Source: JAGTVG01 sp965365275 (GTDB lineage Bacteria > Bacteroidota > Bacteroidia > Cytophagales > Cyclobacteriaceae). From it: 64,000 nt of DNA. Shown piece by piece: positions 26,673 through 36,254 of this stretch. Below the pieces are notes generated by a model that had not been told where the DNA came from, did no database searches, and worked only from the letters and a program-made list of their open reading frames with translations. Location of the stretch: NCBI GenBank assembly GCA_965365275.1, contig CBDUBA010000002.1, positions 61,234 through 125,233 on the forward strand, written 5' to 3'. A program made the translations under genes and the position numbers. Each line of letters opens with the position of its first letter. Position 1 is the stretch's first letter.

Positions 26673-28049
26673 TTATTTCTTTTCCGCAACAAGTTTCCTG
26701 GTCAATTCCTCTATAGATAGTTCAGCCTGATCTCCTGTAACCATATTTTTCAATGTACAGACGGCTTTCTTTAGTTCATCGGGTCCAATAATTAAAACGT
26801 AAGGAATGTTCTTTTTATTGGCATAATTCAGTTGTTTCTTAAGTTTGACTGTATCAGGATATATTTCTGCATTAATGCCGGCTGCCCGGATCTTGGAAAG
26901 TATTCTTAGTGCAAATTTCTCAGCATTCTCCTCAAAGTTTGTAATTAGGAGTTTAGTGGTTGAGACGGCCTGGGATTCAAATAATTGTAACTCTTCCATC
27001 ACATCGTAAATTCGGTCAATCCCAAAAGAAAATCCCACACCAGATACGTCGGGCATTCCAAACACACCAGTCAGGTTATCATATCTTCCGCCCCCACCGA
27101 TACTGCCTATTTTGACATTTGTTGCCCGGGCTTCAAAAATTATTCCTGTGTAATAGGATAAGCCTCGGGCAAGGTTAAAATCAAATTCGATTTCAGACAT
27201 TTCACCTACAAAAGAATTGATATAAAGTAGGACTTTTTCAACTTCTTCGATTCCAATCATTCCAACCCTGGTGTTCTTCAAGGTCTTCTTTAAAAATTCA
27301 ATCTTAGCTTTGTTACTTCCAGAGAAACTGATAATCTCCACCAGGTTTTGAATGAAGTCATCGGAGAAATGCTTTTTTAGTAACTCTTGCTTTACCCCAT
27401 CGATGCCAATTTTGTCAAGCTTATCCAGGGCGACAAAAAAAGTTTCAGATCTTTCCGATTCCCCGGCTATCTCAGCAATACCTTCGAGGATCTTGCGGCT
27501 GTTAAATTTTAATACATAATCCCTGAGCCCGAGTTTTGAAAAGGCTTCGTGTACCATGAGGGCGATTTCAGCTTCACATATTAAAGAATCAGTACCTATC
27601 ACATCCGCATCACATTGATAAAATTCCCTGTATCTTCCCTTTTGGGGTCGATCTGCACGCCAGACTGGTTGGATCTGGTATCTTTTAAACGGAAATGCAA
27701 TTTCATTGCGGTTCATAACAACATATCTGGCAAAAGGTACAGTCAGGTCATATCGTAGCCCTTTTTCGCTTATTTTGCTGGAAAGAAGATTTGAGTCAGA
27801 TATAAGCTGTTCTTTATCATCCACTTTCAATAGGAAATCTCCTGAATTTAATACTTTAAATAATAATTTATCACCTTCATCGCCGTATTTGCCGGTAAGA
27901 ACAGACAGGTTTTCCATGCTTGGGGTTTCCAATGGCAGAAAACCAAATTTTTCAAAAGTTTTCCGAATTGATCTTAAAATGAAGTTTCTTTTTACTGTCA
28001 CTTCCGGGGAAAAATCTCTCATTCCCCTTGGTATGGAAGGTTTTATCAT
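26673..28049 (-). CDS. hisS: Histidyl-tRNA synthetase
   Basis: A class II synthetase that charges tRNA-His. The 458-residue protein shows LETPSMENLSVL (motif 1 region), QPVWRADRPQKGRYREFYQCDADVIG-type motif 2 (arginine-rich, residues about 115-140), the histidine loops RGLSYYTG and GGGGRYD, and motif 3 GVGFSFGIDR. The C-terminal anticodon-binding domain (about 365-458) includes INAEIYPD. Length is normal. It lies 19 bases downstream of kbl and 24 bases upstream of the T9SS type B gene, suggesting cotranscription. Confidence 0.97.
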   Translation of the reverse strand: MIKPSIPRGMRDFSPEVTVKRNFILRSIRKTFEKFGFLPLETPSMENLSVLTGKYGDEGDKLLFKVLNSGDFLLKVDDKEQLISDSNLLSSKISEKGLRYDLTVPFARYVVMNRNEIAFPFKRYQIQPVWRADRPQKGRYREFYQCDADVIGTDSLICEAEIALMVHEAFSKLGLRDYVLKFNSRKILEGIAEIAGESERSETFFVALDKLDKIGIDGVKQELLKKHFSDDFIQNLVEIISFSGSNKAKIEFLKKTLKNTRVGMIGIEEVEKVLLYINSFVGEMSEIEFDFNLARGLSYYTGIIFEARATNVKIGSIGGGGRYDNLTGVFGMPDVSGVGFSFGIDRIYDVMEELQLFESQAVSTTKLLITNFEENAEKFALRILSKIRAAGINAEIYPDTVKLKKQLNYANKKNIPYVLIIGPDELKKAVCTLKNMVTGDQAELSIEELTRKLVAEKK

Positions 28050-28068
28050 ATCGTTCTTTTTTAATGGA

Positions 28069-29259
28069 CTATTTTAATACGCCCAGATCTTTTCCTATTT
28101 TAGTAAATGCTGCAATAGCTTTATCCAAATGCTCTTTTTCATGAACGGCTGAAATCTGTACCCTGATCCTGGCCTGTCCTTTAGGTACCACTGGATAATA
28201 AAATCCAATAACATAAATCCCTTCCTCCAGAAGTTGTGCTGCAAACTTCTGGCTCAGAACAGCATCATAGAGCATTATAGGCACAATAGGATGATCTCCT
28301 GGTTTTATATCAAATCCAGCGAGCGTCATTTTTGATCTGAAATATTTAGTGTTTTCCTCCAGCTTATCTCTCAGGCTTGTTGATTTAGATAAAAGATCCA
28401 TAACTGCGATAGAGGCACCCACAATTGCCGGGGCCAATGTATTTGAGAAAAGGTAGGGTCTTGACCTTTGCCTCAATATATCAATAATTTCTTTTTTACC
28501 TGAGGTGAATCCTCCGGAAGCACCCCCCAGCGCTTTACCAAGCGTGCCGGTAATGATATCCATACGATCCATAACATTCCTGTATTCATGAACACCCCTT
28601 CCTGTTTTTCCCATAAAACCCGTGGCGTGACATTCGTCGCTCATAACAAGAGCATTATATTTTTCGGCCAGATCACAAATTTTATCCAATTGCGCAATGG
28701 TTCCATCCATGCTGAATACCCCATCAGTTACAATGATCTTCTGTGATGCTGCGGAGGCTTCCTTAAGCTTAACCTCCAGGTCTTCCATATCATTATGTTG
28801 AAATCTGAACCGTTGTGCTTTACATAAACGTACACCATCAATTATAGAGGCATGATTTAAACTATCTGAAATTATGGCACTTTCAGGTCCCAGCAGAGGT
28901 TCGAATACACCGCCATTAGCATCGAATGCGGCAGCATATAATATAGTATCTTCCATACCAAGAAAATCTGAGATCTTTTTCTCCAGGGTTTTATGGATGT
29001 CCTGAGTCCCGCAAATAAACCTCACTGACGACAATCCGAAACCATGAGAATCGATAGTATTTTTAGCTGCTTCAATCACCTTTGGGTGCGCTGATAGCCC
29101 CAGGTAATTATTGGCACAGAAGTTCAGTACTTTCCGGCCATCGGATGTAATGATCTCAGCTCCCTGGGGTGAAGTAATTATCCGTTCGTCTTTGTATAAG
29201 CCGGCTTCCTTTATATTATTTAATTCTTTTTGAAGAATCGGCTTTAGGGTAGAATACAT
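28069..29259 (-). CDS. kbl: Glycine C-acetyltransferase (2-amino-3-ketobutyrate CoA ligase)
   Basis: This PLP enzyme cleaves 2-amino-3-ketobutyrate with CoA to glycine and acetyl-CoA, the second step of threonine breakdown. The 396-residue protein has the NFCANNYLGLSAHPKV start, DSLNHASIIDG, MSDECHATGFMG and the PLP-lysine region TLGKALGGASGG, with FYYPVVPKGQARIRVQ near the C-terminus. Related 8-amino-7-oxononanoate and serine palmitoyl transferases are alternatives. The divergent neighbour is a threonine dehydrogenase of the epimerase type, which makes its substrate and settles the assignment. It heads a leftward run continuing into hisS. Confidence 0.96.
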   Translation of the reverse strand: MYSTLKPILQKELNNIKEAGLYKDERIITSPQGAEIITSDGRKVLNFCANNYLGLSAHPKVIEAAKNTIDSHGFGLSSVRFICGTQDIHKTLEKKISDFLGMEDTILYAAAFDANGGVFEPLLGPESAIISDSLNHASIIDGVRLCKAQRFRFQHNDMEDLEVKLKEASAASQKIIVTDGVFSMDGTIAQLDKICDLAEKYNALVMSDECHATGFMGKTGRGVHEYRNVMDRMDIITGTLGKALGGASGGFTSGKKEIIDILRQRSRPYLFSNTLAPAIVGASIAVMDLLSKSTSLRDKLEENTKYFRSKMTLAGFDIKPGDHPIVPIMLYDAVLSQKFAAQLLEEGIYVIGFYYPVVPKGQARIRVQISAVHEKEHLDKAIAAFTKIGKDLGVLK

Positions 29260-29398
29260 GATTTATAAAAATTTTATTTTAATTATTCAGGCAAGTTTGT
29301 TTGAATCTTTGCAATGGATTAACCTTTTTCTAAATTTTGTTTGGCCAAGCCTGTTAAAATATTGTGATATTCAAAATTGCTGCCCGAGATTCACTTCA

Positions 29399-29406
29399 CA
29401 AATATA
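29399..29406 (-). promoter_or_regulatory. Minus-7 box for kbl
   Basis: Read leftward, TATATTTG matches TAnnTTTG exactly. It predicts a leader of about 130 bases before kbl. No standard -33 box was found, and the divergent threonine dehydrogenase gene starts at 29491. Confidence 0.4.
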
Positions 29407-29490
29407 TAAATTACAACGCTGAATAAATTGATTAAAAATTATTCATTTATTGGTTTATTCGTAATTTCGAGGAGTACATTTTTTGGCAGA

Positions 29491-30447
29491 ATGGAAAAAA
29501 TACTAGTGATTGGCGCCTCCGGTCAATTGGGCTCGGAACTTACCATTGCGCTAAGTAGCATATATGGGGAAGCTAACATAATAGCTGCAGATTTGCACAA
29601 ACCGCATGGAAAAGAATTTCATCCAATTTTTGAACATTTAGATGTTATTGATAAAACAACCCTGTCCGATATAATTCTGAAATATAAGATTACCCAAGTC
29701 TATCATCTTGCAGCGATCCTATCAGCAACAGGTGAAAAACATCCTGGTCTTGCCTGGAGGGTAAATATTGAAGGGTTGATGAACGTGCTGGATGCATCCC
29801 GGGACCTTAAAGTCAGGAAAGTGTATTGGCCTTCCTCCATAGCAGTTTTCGGTCCTAATACACCAAAAGATAACACCCCGCAAAACACCATTACTGATCC
29901 GAATACTGTATATGGGATCAGTAAACTAACAGGGGAGCGGCTTGTTGAATATTATTATTATCATTATGGTCTTGATGTGCGTAGCCTCAGATACCCCGGA
30001 TTGATTGGTTATAAGGCACTACCCGGAGGTGGGACCACGGACTATGCTGTGGATATATTTTATAAAGCGATCAAGGGTGAGCAATATACCTGTTTCCTTG
30101 ATAAAAACACCTCCCTTCCAATGATGTATATGCCGGATGCCGTTCGTGCCACACTTGAAATTATGGAAGCCGATTCGAACCGAATTACTGTCAGGTCGAG
30201 TTATAATATTGGCGCCGAAAGTTTTTCCCCGCTTGAATTATATAATGCCATTAAACAATACTATCCAGATTTTAGTATTGATTATAAACCTGATTTTCGG
30301 CAGGATATTGCATTATCCTGGCCGAAAAGTATAGATGACTCACAGGCTGGTGAAGATTGGGGATGGAATCCCGAATTTGATCTTGAAAAGATGACTGAGG
30401 ATATGATCCTGCATTTAAAAGATTCTGAACTTATTATTTTACAATAA
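29491..30447 (+). CDS. L-threonine 3-dehydrogenase, NDP-sugar epimerase type
   Basis: This enzyme oxidises L-threonine to 2-amino-3-ketobutyrate, the substrate of the divergent kbl product. The 318-residue extended SDR protein has the NAD site GASGQLGSEL (residues 8-17), the catalytic YGISKLTGE, and the threonine-dehydrogenase-like stretch RYPGLIGY followed by PGGGTTDYAVDIFYKA and LPMMYMPDAVRAT. This separates it from UDP-sugar epimerases. Starting at the ATG at 29491 (MEKILVIGASG) puts the glycine motif at its usual distance from the N-terminus. The frame from 29428 adds 21 non-homologous residues. The last 14 bases overlap the convergent T9SS gene. Confidence 0.93.
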   Translation: MEKILVIGASGQLGSELTIALSSIYGEANIIAADLHKPHGKEFHPIFEHLDVIDKTTLSDIILKYKITQVYHLAAILSATGEKHPGLAWRVNIEGLMNVLDASRDLKVRKVYWPSSIAVFGPNTPKDNTPQNTITDPNTVYGISKLTGERLVEYYYYHYGLDVRSLRYPGLIGYKALPGGGTTDYAVDIFYKAIKGEQYTCFLDKNTSLPMMYMPDAVRATLEIMEADSNRITVRSSYNIGAESFSPLELYNAIKQYYPDFSIDYKPDFRQDIALSWPKSIDDSQAGEDWGWNPEFDLEKMTEDMILHLKDSELIILQ

Positions 30448-31447
30448 ACTTTCTTGAAATTTTTTTTGGAATATCCACTTGAATAAAATAAAATCCGCGC
30501 TTCAGGTTATTTTCAAATTGTATTCGATTGATACCCGGTTGAAGAATACCTCTTTTCACAGTAATACCTGTCATACTGTGAATTTTAAAAGAAGTTTCCT
30601 GATTCCCTGAAAAAGACGCCATAACGTAGTCTTCAGTAGCCGGATTTGGGTATATTAGGATTTCAGGATCTGATTCGTTTAACCTCACGGCTAATATTCC
30701 ATGAAACGCTGAAAATCCATCCAGATCAGTTGATTTTAGTCTATAATATGAAAGACCTCCGAATGGTAGTTCATCGGTGAACTCATATTCAGTATTTTGA
30801 GAAGCATTATTTTTTAACGGATAAATCTTTGCATGGCTATTAAATATGGTGCCATTTTGTGATCTTTCGATAGTAAAAAAATCAAAATTTTTCTCAAAAG
30901 TTGTGCACCATTTAAGTTTTATTCTGCCTTCTTCATTAAAAGCTATGAAATAAAGGACATCAACAGGTAAGGGGTCATCTTCGCAATCACCCGTGACTGC
31001 ACACCCACCTCCGGTGAGACTTCCTTCAGTCAGTTGATTCGGTGTAACCAGGTTATTGATTTCAGTAGCGGAAATTTTATTATTTGCGTCCCCTATCCTT
31101 ATCTGATCATTTTGACCGCTGCTTAGTGCAATAATATCGGATCCAGTAGCCAATTGAATCACCGAATTTGCATCCATATTAAGTTTCCCTTTGTCAAAAA
31201 CCAATACACCATATATCTGGAGTACGCCATTGAAACTCAGATTTGAATAAATGGTTATTGTATCGCCGAGTTGTATGACCAGCGTATCCCCATCTGATAA
31301 ATCAGAAGGTGTATTTATCCCATCCCAGGATGATGCACTTTCCCAGTCACCCCCACCGGTTCCATTGGATTCAAGTGTTACAGCCAAACTTTTAAAAACT
31401 GGCAGAACAAAGATCATAGTGGCAACAAAAAATTTAAGTTTCATCAT
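30434..31447 (-). CDS. Secreted T9SS type A protein
   Basis: A 337-residue protein with a signal peptide (cleavage near SLAV, about residue 23). The N-terminal region begins SNGTGGGDWESASSWDG, a pattern common in Bacteroidota surface proteins with beta-helix-like folds. An FnIII-like middle part (VDVLYFIAFNEEGRIKLKW to YYRLKSTD) follows. The T9SS type A sorting domain at the C-terminus starts LIYPNPATEDYV and ends in GFYFIQVDIPKKISRKFIVK. It is predicted to be secreted and attached to the cell surface. Two adjacent ATGs (31447, 31444) are possible. No catalytic motif was seen. The 3' end overlaps the threonine dehydrogenase gene by 14 bases. Confidence 0.83.
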   Translation of the reverse strand: MMKLKFFVATMIFVLPVFKSLAVTLESNGTGGGDWESASSWDGINTPSDLSDGDTLVIQLGDTITIYSNLSFNGVLQIYGVLVFDKGKLNMDANSVIQLATGSDIIALSSGQNDQIRIGDANNKISATEINNLVTPNQLTEGSLTGGGCAVTGDCEDDPLPVDVLYFIAFNEEGRIKLKWCTTFEKNFDFFTIERSQNGTIFNSHAKIYPLKNNASQNTEYEFTDELPFGGLSYYRLKSTDLDGFSAFHGILAVRLNESDPEILIYPNPATEDYVMASFSGNQETSFKIHSMTGITVKRGILQPGINRIQFENNLKRGFYFIQVDIPKKISRKFIVK

Positions 31448-31859
31448 TCAGATAAAGACCCTGATAGTTTAAAAAGTTGAACAAAAAGTCTATAAGATAG
31501 TGTGGCTTCGTAAAAATAGTAAATACTTCCTATAATACTCTGCAGGTTAAATTAAAATTTAATCGATATGAAAATAAATGTATTAAATCCTGAGTCAAAG
31601 TACTTCTGTGATTTCGAAAATTTGGTTTCAGACCTGATATTCAGAATTTGACTGGCCGTGAAAATATTGTTATAAACCAGGCCTCAAATGATCCAACTGG
31701 CCCCAAAAATTCAATAATTGACCGGAATCCTATAGCCCCTTTTAGCCTAAACCAATATTAGACCTCGGATATGCCAAACCTAGTTGTTTTCTAAAACAAA
31801 TGGTAATCATTATACTGAGAGGTTTCTATTTAATGTTATTATCCATAACCCCCAGGGAG
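31448..31859. other. Gene-free stretch of 412 bases
   Basis: AT-rich sequence between two leftward genes. I found no reading frame above 27 codons, no hairpin followed by a T run, no exact promoter box and no tRNA-like structure. Confidence 0.6.
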
Positions 31860-33311
31860 TTATTCGCCCTGACCAAGTGAATACCCTCTTTCACCGTCAA
31901 AAGAATATAGATTTTCTGTTTTGATAAAATCGAATCCTTCGTTATTGATCTGGTTTAGTAGTTCAAGTATCTGGGTATGTGAAACTTCCTTTCCCTCATC
32001 AGGCGAGACGAACCTGCAACGCCAATGATCCGTGCAGAAAGTGCCCGGATAACCATCTGGATATACTTTTACACCTCTGTTCGTGATCATTTTGAGATAC
32101 AAAACATCAGTACTGATCTTTTTCAGCGAATCTCCAAGTATCTTAGGATCACGGCCCTGTTTATTCCAGTCAAAGAAAACATCGACTCCTACCAATTCTT
32201 TTTTAGCGACAACAGGTTTATCCAATACTATTTTCTTCATGGATGCCCCTGATTTATACGAAACCGGTCGTAAGCGGTTTGGTGTTTGACCAAGACGTAA
32301 GATAACTTCTTTTGCAAATTCTGAAGTCCACACTTTACGAACAGAATCCTTATTATATATATCCGATGTATGTATTCCATCTTCAATGGTTTTAAGCCAT
32401 GCATTTTCTATTTTTTCAGCCACCTGAGCCTGATCGATATGAACGAGCATCATTACCGCTGCATTTAATAATCCGGAAGGATTGGCAATATCAAGACCAG
32501 CAATATCCGGAGCGGACCCGTGAATTGCCTCAAACATCGCCACTTCATCACCAATATTGGCTGATCCTCCCAGGCCAACAGATCCTGTGACCTGAGCTGC
32601 TATATCGGAAATTATATCACCATACAAATTTTGAGTTACTACGACGTCAAGAGAATGTGGCCTGTCGGCAATAATTGCAGAACCAATATCAATAATCATA
32701 TGCTTGTTTTCAATCTCAGGATATTCCCTTGCTACCTTGTCGAAAATTTTATGAAACAGACCATCAGCTTGTTTCATTATATTATCCTTAGTCATGCAGG
32801 TCACTTTCTTACGTCCGTAGGCTTTGGCATATTCAAAAGCAAACCGGATAATCCTTTCTGATCCTGGTTTAGAAATAAGTTTTAATGCCTGAACAACCTC
32901 ATTGGTTTGCTGGTGTTCTATCCCTGAATATATATCTTCTTCATTTTCACGGATGACAACAAGGTCTGTAAGCGGGTGGTTGGTAGGAACGTATGGGAAA
33001 AATGATCTGCAGGGACGAACATTTGAAAAAAGACCCAGAGCAACCCGTGTTGATACGTTCAGGCTTTTAAATCCTCCGCCCTGAGGTGTAGTGATGGGTG
33101 CTTTTAGAAATACTTTATTATTTCGAAGCGATTCCCAGGCTTCATCAGAGATCCCTGTAGGAATTCCCTTACGATATACTTTTTCTCCAATTTCAATTAC
33201 GTCAAACTCCAGGTTGGCGCCAGCGGCGATAAGGATATCCAGTGTCACTTGCATGATCTCAGGTCCTATTCCATCTCCATACGCAACAGTGATTTTTTGT
33301 TTACCAGGCAT
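31860..33311 (-). CDS. icd: NADP-dependent isocitrate dehydrogenase (long form)
   Basis: This TCA-cycle enzyme converts isocitrate to 2-oxoglutarate and CO2. The 483-residue protein shows the IDH/IMDH start VAYGDGIGPEIM, substrate-binding Ser/Arg residues in KSLNVSTRVALGLFSNVRP, VVIRENEEDIYSGIEH, CMTKDNIMK, the DVVVTQNLYGDIISD metal site and EAIHGSAPDIAG for the coenzyme. About 140 extra C-terminal residues after LRLGQTP, with FFDWNKQGRDPK, match the long Thermus/Rickettsia-type enzyme. Its product is the substrate of the korAB enzyme encoded at 54778-57672. It lies 14 bases downstream of the transglycosylase gene. Confidence 0.94.
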   Translation of the reverse strand: MPGKQKITVAYGDGIGPEIMQVTLDILIAAGANLEFDVIEIGEKVYRKGIPTGISDEAWESLRNNKVFLKAPITTPQGGGFKSLNVSTRVALGLFSNVRPCRSFFPYVPTNHPLTDLVVIRENEEDIYSGIEHQQTNEVVQALKLISKPGSERIIRFAFEYAKAYGRKKVTCMTKDNIMKQADGLFHKIFDKVAREYPEIENKHMIIDIGSAIIADRPHSLDVVVTQNLYGDIISDIAAQVTGSVGLGGSANIGDEVAMFEAIHGSAPDIAGLDIANPSGLLNAAVMMLVHIDQAQVAEKIENAWLKTIEDGIHTSDIYNKDSVRKVWTSEFAKEVILRLGQTPNRLRPVSYKSGASMKKIVLDKPVVAKKELVGVDVFFDWNKQGRDPKILGDSLKKISTDVLYLKMITNRGVKVYPDGYPGTFCTDHWRCRFVSPDEGKEVSHTQILELLNQINNEGFDFIKTENLYSFDGERGYSLGQGE

Positions 33312-33325
33312 AATTTTTTTTATAT

Positions 33326-34771
33326 TTAATTGAAAAACTGCTTATAAATTTCATATTGAATAAAAATGCTGCTAACATAATTTACAGGTTCTCTTCCCCT
33401 GCAATATCCTGAATTTACAACCGGATCGTTAAAATATTTAGGTTTTGATTTTAACAACATATAAAATCCTACATTATCATCCCATACATTTGGATTTTTA
33501 CCATATTTTTCAGCAAGATTCATGGCGTCCAGAACATGTCCATGTCCTGTATTGAAAGATGCCAAAACAAACTTTTCCAACTCCTTAGGATCATCGATAT
33601 ACTTGCTCCAGTATTCTTCAAGCCATCTTATATAATTAGTACCTGCTTTTATATTCTGATCAGGATCAAGGATCTGTTTTGCGCCAAATTCACTGGCTGT
33701 ACTCGGGACCAATTGCATTAATCCTCTAGCTCCCACCCATGATTTGGCTTTCGGATTAAATTTTGATTCCTGGTATATCTGCGCGGCAAGCAACCTCCAA
33801 TCCCAATTGATTATTTTAGCATATTTCTTTATAAGATCATCATAGGGTGAGATTCTGTTGCCAGTTATAGTAGAAAAATCACTTTGTGCCCTGCGTTTAA
33901 ATCCCTTTGGATCATCATAATATTTGTTAAAAAGAACATTAAAATCCGGTTCTCTTTTTAACTCAGAGATCCACCTATTCAATTCAACAAGCAGATCCAC
34001 GGAATTCTTTCTAACGGCCCATCCTACTTGTGTTGGGAGACTAATAGGCATATTTACATCAATATTATCAAAATACGTAGCACCAACATTTGCGAGATCT
34101 TCGTCCGCTACCGTATAATCAATGGTCTTGTCTGCCACCATAACTATTAATTCCTCCGTAATAACATCTCCTTCCTCTTCGACTATAATAATATCGCCAC
34201 CAATCTCATAAGATAGATTTTCAAGCCTTTTTAAGTATGATGAACCCTTTTTAACATGGACTCTCTTGCCTATTAATTCAGACGGACTTTTAATTAATTC
34301 ATTTTCGATCTCATGCTTTTTCATGTTTTCCCACCCAACTGGTTTATGCTGGACAAGCATCTGGCGAACTTCATAAAGTGGATCGATGAAGGAGACAATT
34401 TTTTTCCTGCCCTTTGTAAGGGTCAGGGCATGAGCGATTATATCTGCTTCTCCTCTCAATAATTTCTGGAAGCTGGCTCTAAAGTCATTTTCGATAATAA
34501 TTTCAACGTTTAAGCCATTTTTATTGCAAAAATCCTTTATAAGCTCATAATGAAATCCCATAGCCCGGCCCTTGTAAAGAAAATAACCGGTGGAAGTGTT
34601 CTCAAGGATTACCCGTAAACTTCCCCTTTCTTTAATTTCAGCCATGTCAAAGTCAACAGAAGTAGAATCGAACTTTATGGAATCCGATGAACTGGAAGAT
34701 TGGTTCAGTGAATCCTTATTATCAGAACAGCTCCATAAGAAAAGCAATAAGAAAGGAATGATGATCCTCAA
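33326..34771 (-). CDS. MltF-like lytic transglycosylase lipoprotein
   Basis: This enzyme cleaves peptidoglycan glycan strands at the outer membrane. The protein has an N-terminal lipobox (LFLWSC), then a family 3 solute-binding-like domain (LRVILENTSTGYFLYKG to MLVQHKP and beyond). The C-terminal SLT domain has the catalytic Glu in QIYQESKFNP and the GARGLMQLVPSTA and NIKAGTNYI motifs. I chose the TTG at 34769-34771, which gives 481 residues and an ideal lipoprotein signal. The only in-frame ATG (34924) adds 51 residues before the signal and overlaps ahcY; another TTG at 34804 is possible. It is followed by icd after 14 bases. Confidence 0.85.
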   Translation of the reverse strand: MRIIIPFLLLFLWSCSDNKDSLNQSSSSSDSIKFDSTSVDFDMAEIKERGSLRVILENTSTGYFLYKGRAMGFHYELIKDFCNKNGLNVEIIIENDFRASFQKLLRGEADIIAHALTLTKGRKKIVSFIDPLYEVRQMLVQHKPVGWENMKKHEIENELIKSPSELIGKRVHVKKGSSYLKRLENLSYEIGGDIIIVEEEGDVITEELIVMVADKTIDYTVADEDLANVGATYFDNIDVNMPISLPTQVGWAVRKNSVDLLVELNRWISELKREPDFNVLFNKYYDDPKGFKRRAQSDFSTITGNRISPYDDLIKKYAKIINWDWRLLAAQIYQESKFNPKAKSWVGARGLMQLVPSTASEFGAKQILDPDQNIKAGTNYIRWLEEYWSKYIDDPKELEKFVLASFNTGHGHVLDAMNLAEKYGKNPNVWDDNVGFYMLLKSKPKYFNDPVVNSGYCRGREPVNYVSSIFIQYEIYKQFFN

Positions 34772-34889
34772 ATCATTAATTCTATCAGATATAAATATTG
34801 CCAAACTGAAACTACTGATATATTTTTTTAATATATCCAATAGGCATGAATAATTATTTTTGAAACTGCAAATCAGCTGTAAATCAACC

Positions 34890-36197
34890 TTAATACCTAT
34901 AATATTCTGGTTTAAATGGACCATTTATATTGACCCCAATATAATCAGCTTGATCTTGATTCAGTTTGTCAAGTTCGACACCTATTTTCTTGAGGTGAAG
35001 CATGGCAACCTTTTCATCCAGGTGCTTGGGGAGGGTATAAACCTCATTTTTGTATTTATCCTGATTTGTCCATAATTCAATTTGTGCAAGAACCTGGTTG
35101 GAGAACGAATTAGACATTACGAAGGAAGGATGACCTGTAGCGCATCCAAGATTAACAAGTCTCCCTTCAGCAAGCAAAATAATATCATTACCTTTTACAT
35201 TGTAGAGATCAACCTGTGGTTTAATCTGGATTTTAGTGTCACCATAATTTTCATTTAACCATGCTACGTCAATTTCATTATCAAAATGGCCGATATTACA
35301 TACTATAGTTTTATCTCTCATCAAGTCAAAATGCTCGGCACTGATAATGTCCCTGTTCCCCGTGGCCGTCACAATAATATTTGCTTCAGGTACTGCATCA
35401 ATCATCTTTTTAACTTCAAAGCCGTCCATGGCAGCCTGTAAAGCGCAAATGGGATCTATTTCGGTCACAATTACTCGAACTCCCGCACCTCTTAAGGATT
35501 GTGCGGAACCTTTTCCAACATCACCATATCCTGCTACCACAGCAACTTTGCCCGCCAGCATCAGATCGGTTGCACGTCGTATGGCATCGACAAGAGATTC
35601 CCGACAACCGTATTTGTTATCAAATTTAGATTTTGTCACAGAATCATTCACATTTATTGCAGGTACCGGAAGCGTACCATTTTTCATTCTTTCATAAAGA
35701 CGGTGAACCCCGGTTGTGGTTTCTTCAGAAATTCCTAATATGTTCCTGGATAATTCAGGGTATTGATCAAGCACCATATTCGTGAGATCACCGCCATCAT
35801 CAAGAATCAAGGATAATGGTTTATCATCTTCGAATGCATGCAAGGTTTGTTTGATACACCAATCGTATTCTTCTTCTGTTTCGCCTTTCCAGGCAAAGAC
35901 AGGTATGCCTGCCTCAGCAATGGCAGCAGCGGCGTGATCCTGTGTTGAAAATATATTGCATGAAGACCATGCCACCTCAGCACCCAGTTCTTTAAGTGTT
36001 TCAATAAGAACAGCGGTCTGGATCGTCATATGCAGACAACCAGCTATTCTTGCACCGGATAGTGGTTTAGTTTTTCCATATTCTTCACGGATCGACATCA
36101 GACCTGGCATCTCTGCTTCTGCTAACTCAATTTCTTTTCTGCCCCATGCGGCAAGTGAAATATCTTTTACCTTGTGTTTAAGTTTAGTATCCTGCAT
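34890..36197 (-). CDS. ahcY: S-adenosyl-L-homocysteine hydrolase
   Basis: AhcY splits S-adenosylhomocysteine into adenosine and homocysteine, keeping methyltransferases free of product inhibition. The 435-residue protein has HMTIQTAVLIETL, SSCNIFSTQDHAAAA, the catalytic NDSVTKSKFDNKYG region and the NAD-binding motif VVAGYGDVGKG, and ends in the signature KPEYYRY. The ATG at 36197 (MQDTKLKHK) was preferred to an upstream one at 36227 because the extra residues are unlike the family. It stands between birA and the transglycosylase gene on the same strand. Confidence 0.97.
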   Translation of the reverse strand: MQDTKLKHKVKDISLAAWGRKEIELAEAEMPGLMSIREEYGKTKPLSGARIAGCLHMTIQTAVLIETLKELGAEVAWSSCNIFSTQDHAAAAIAEAGIPVFAWKGETEEEYDWCIKQTLHAFEDDKPLSLILDDGGDLTNMVLDQYPELSRNILGISEETTTGVHRLYERMKNGTLPVPAINVNDSVTKSKFDNKYGCRESLVDAIRRATDLMLAGKVAVVAGYGDVGKGSAQSLRGAGVRVIVTEIDPICALQAAMDGFEVKKMIDAVPEANIIVTATGNRDIISAEHFDLMRDKTIVCNIGHFDNEIDVAWLNENYGDTKIQIKPQVDLYNVKGNDIILLAEGRLVNLGCATGHPSFVMSNSFSNQVLAQIELWTNQDKYKNEVYTLPKHLDEKVAMLHLKKIGVELDKLNQDQADYIGVNINGPFKPEYYRY

Positions 36198-36254
36198 TTC
36201 ATTTTTTTTTAATCCACGAAAATACAATAAAACCCTCTGTAGACAAAAAATACG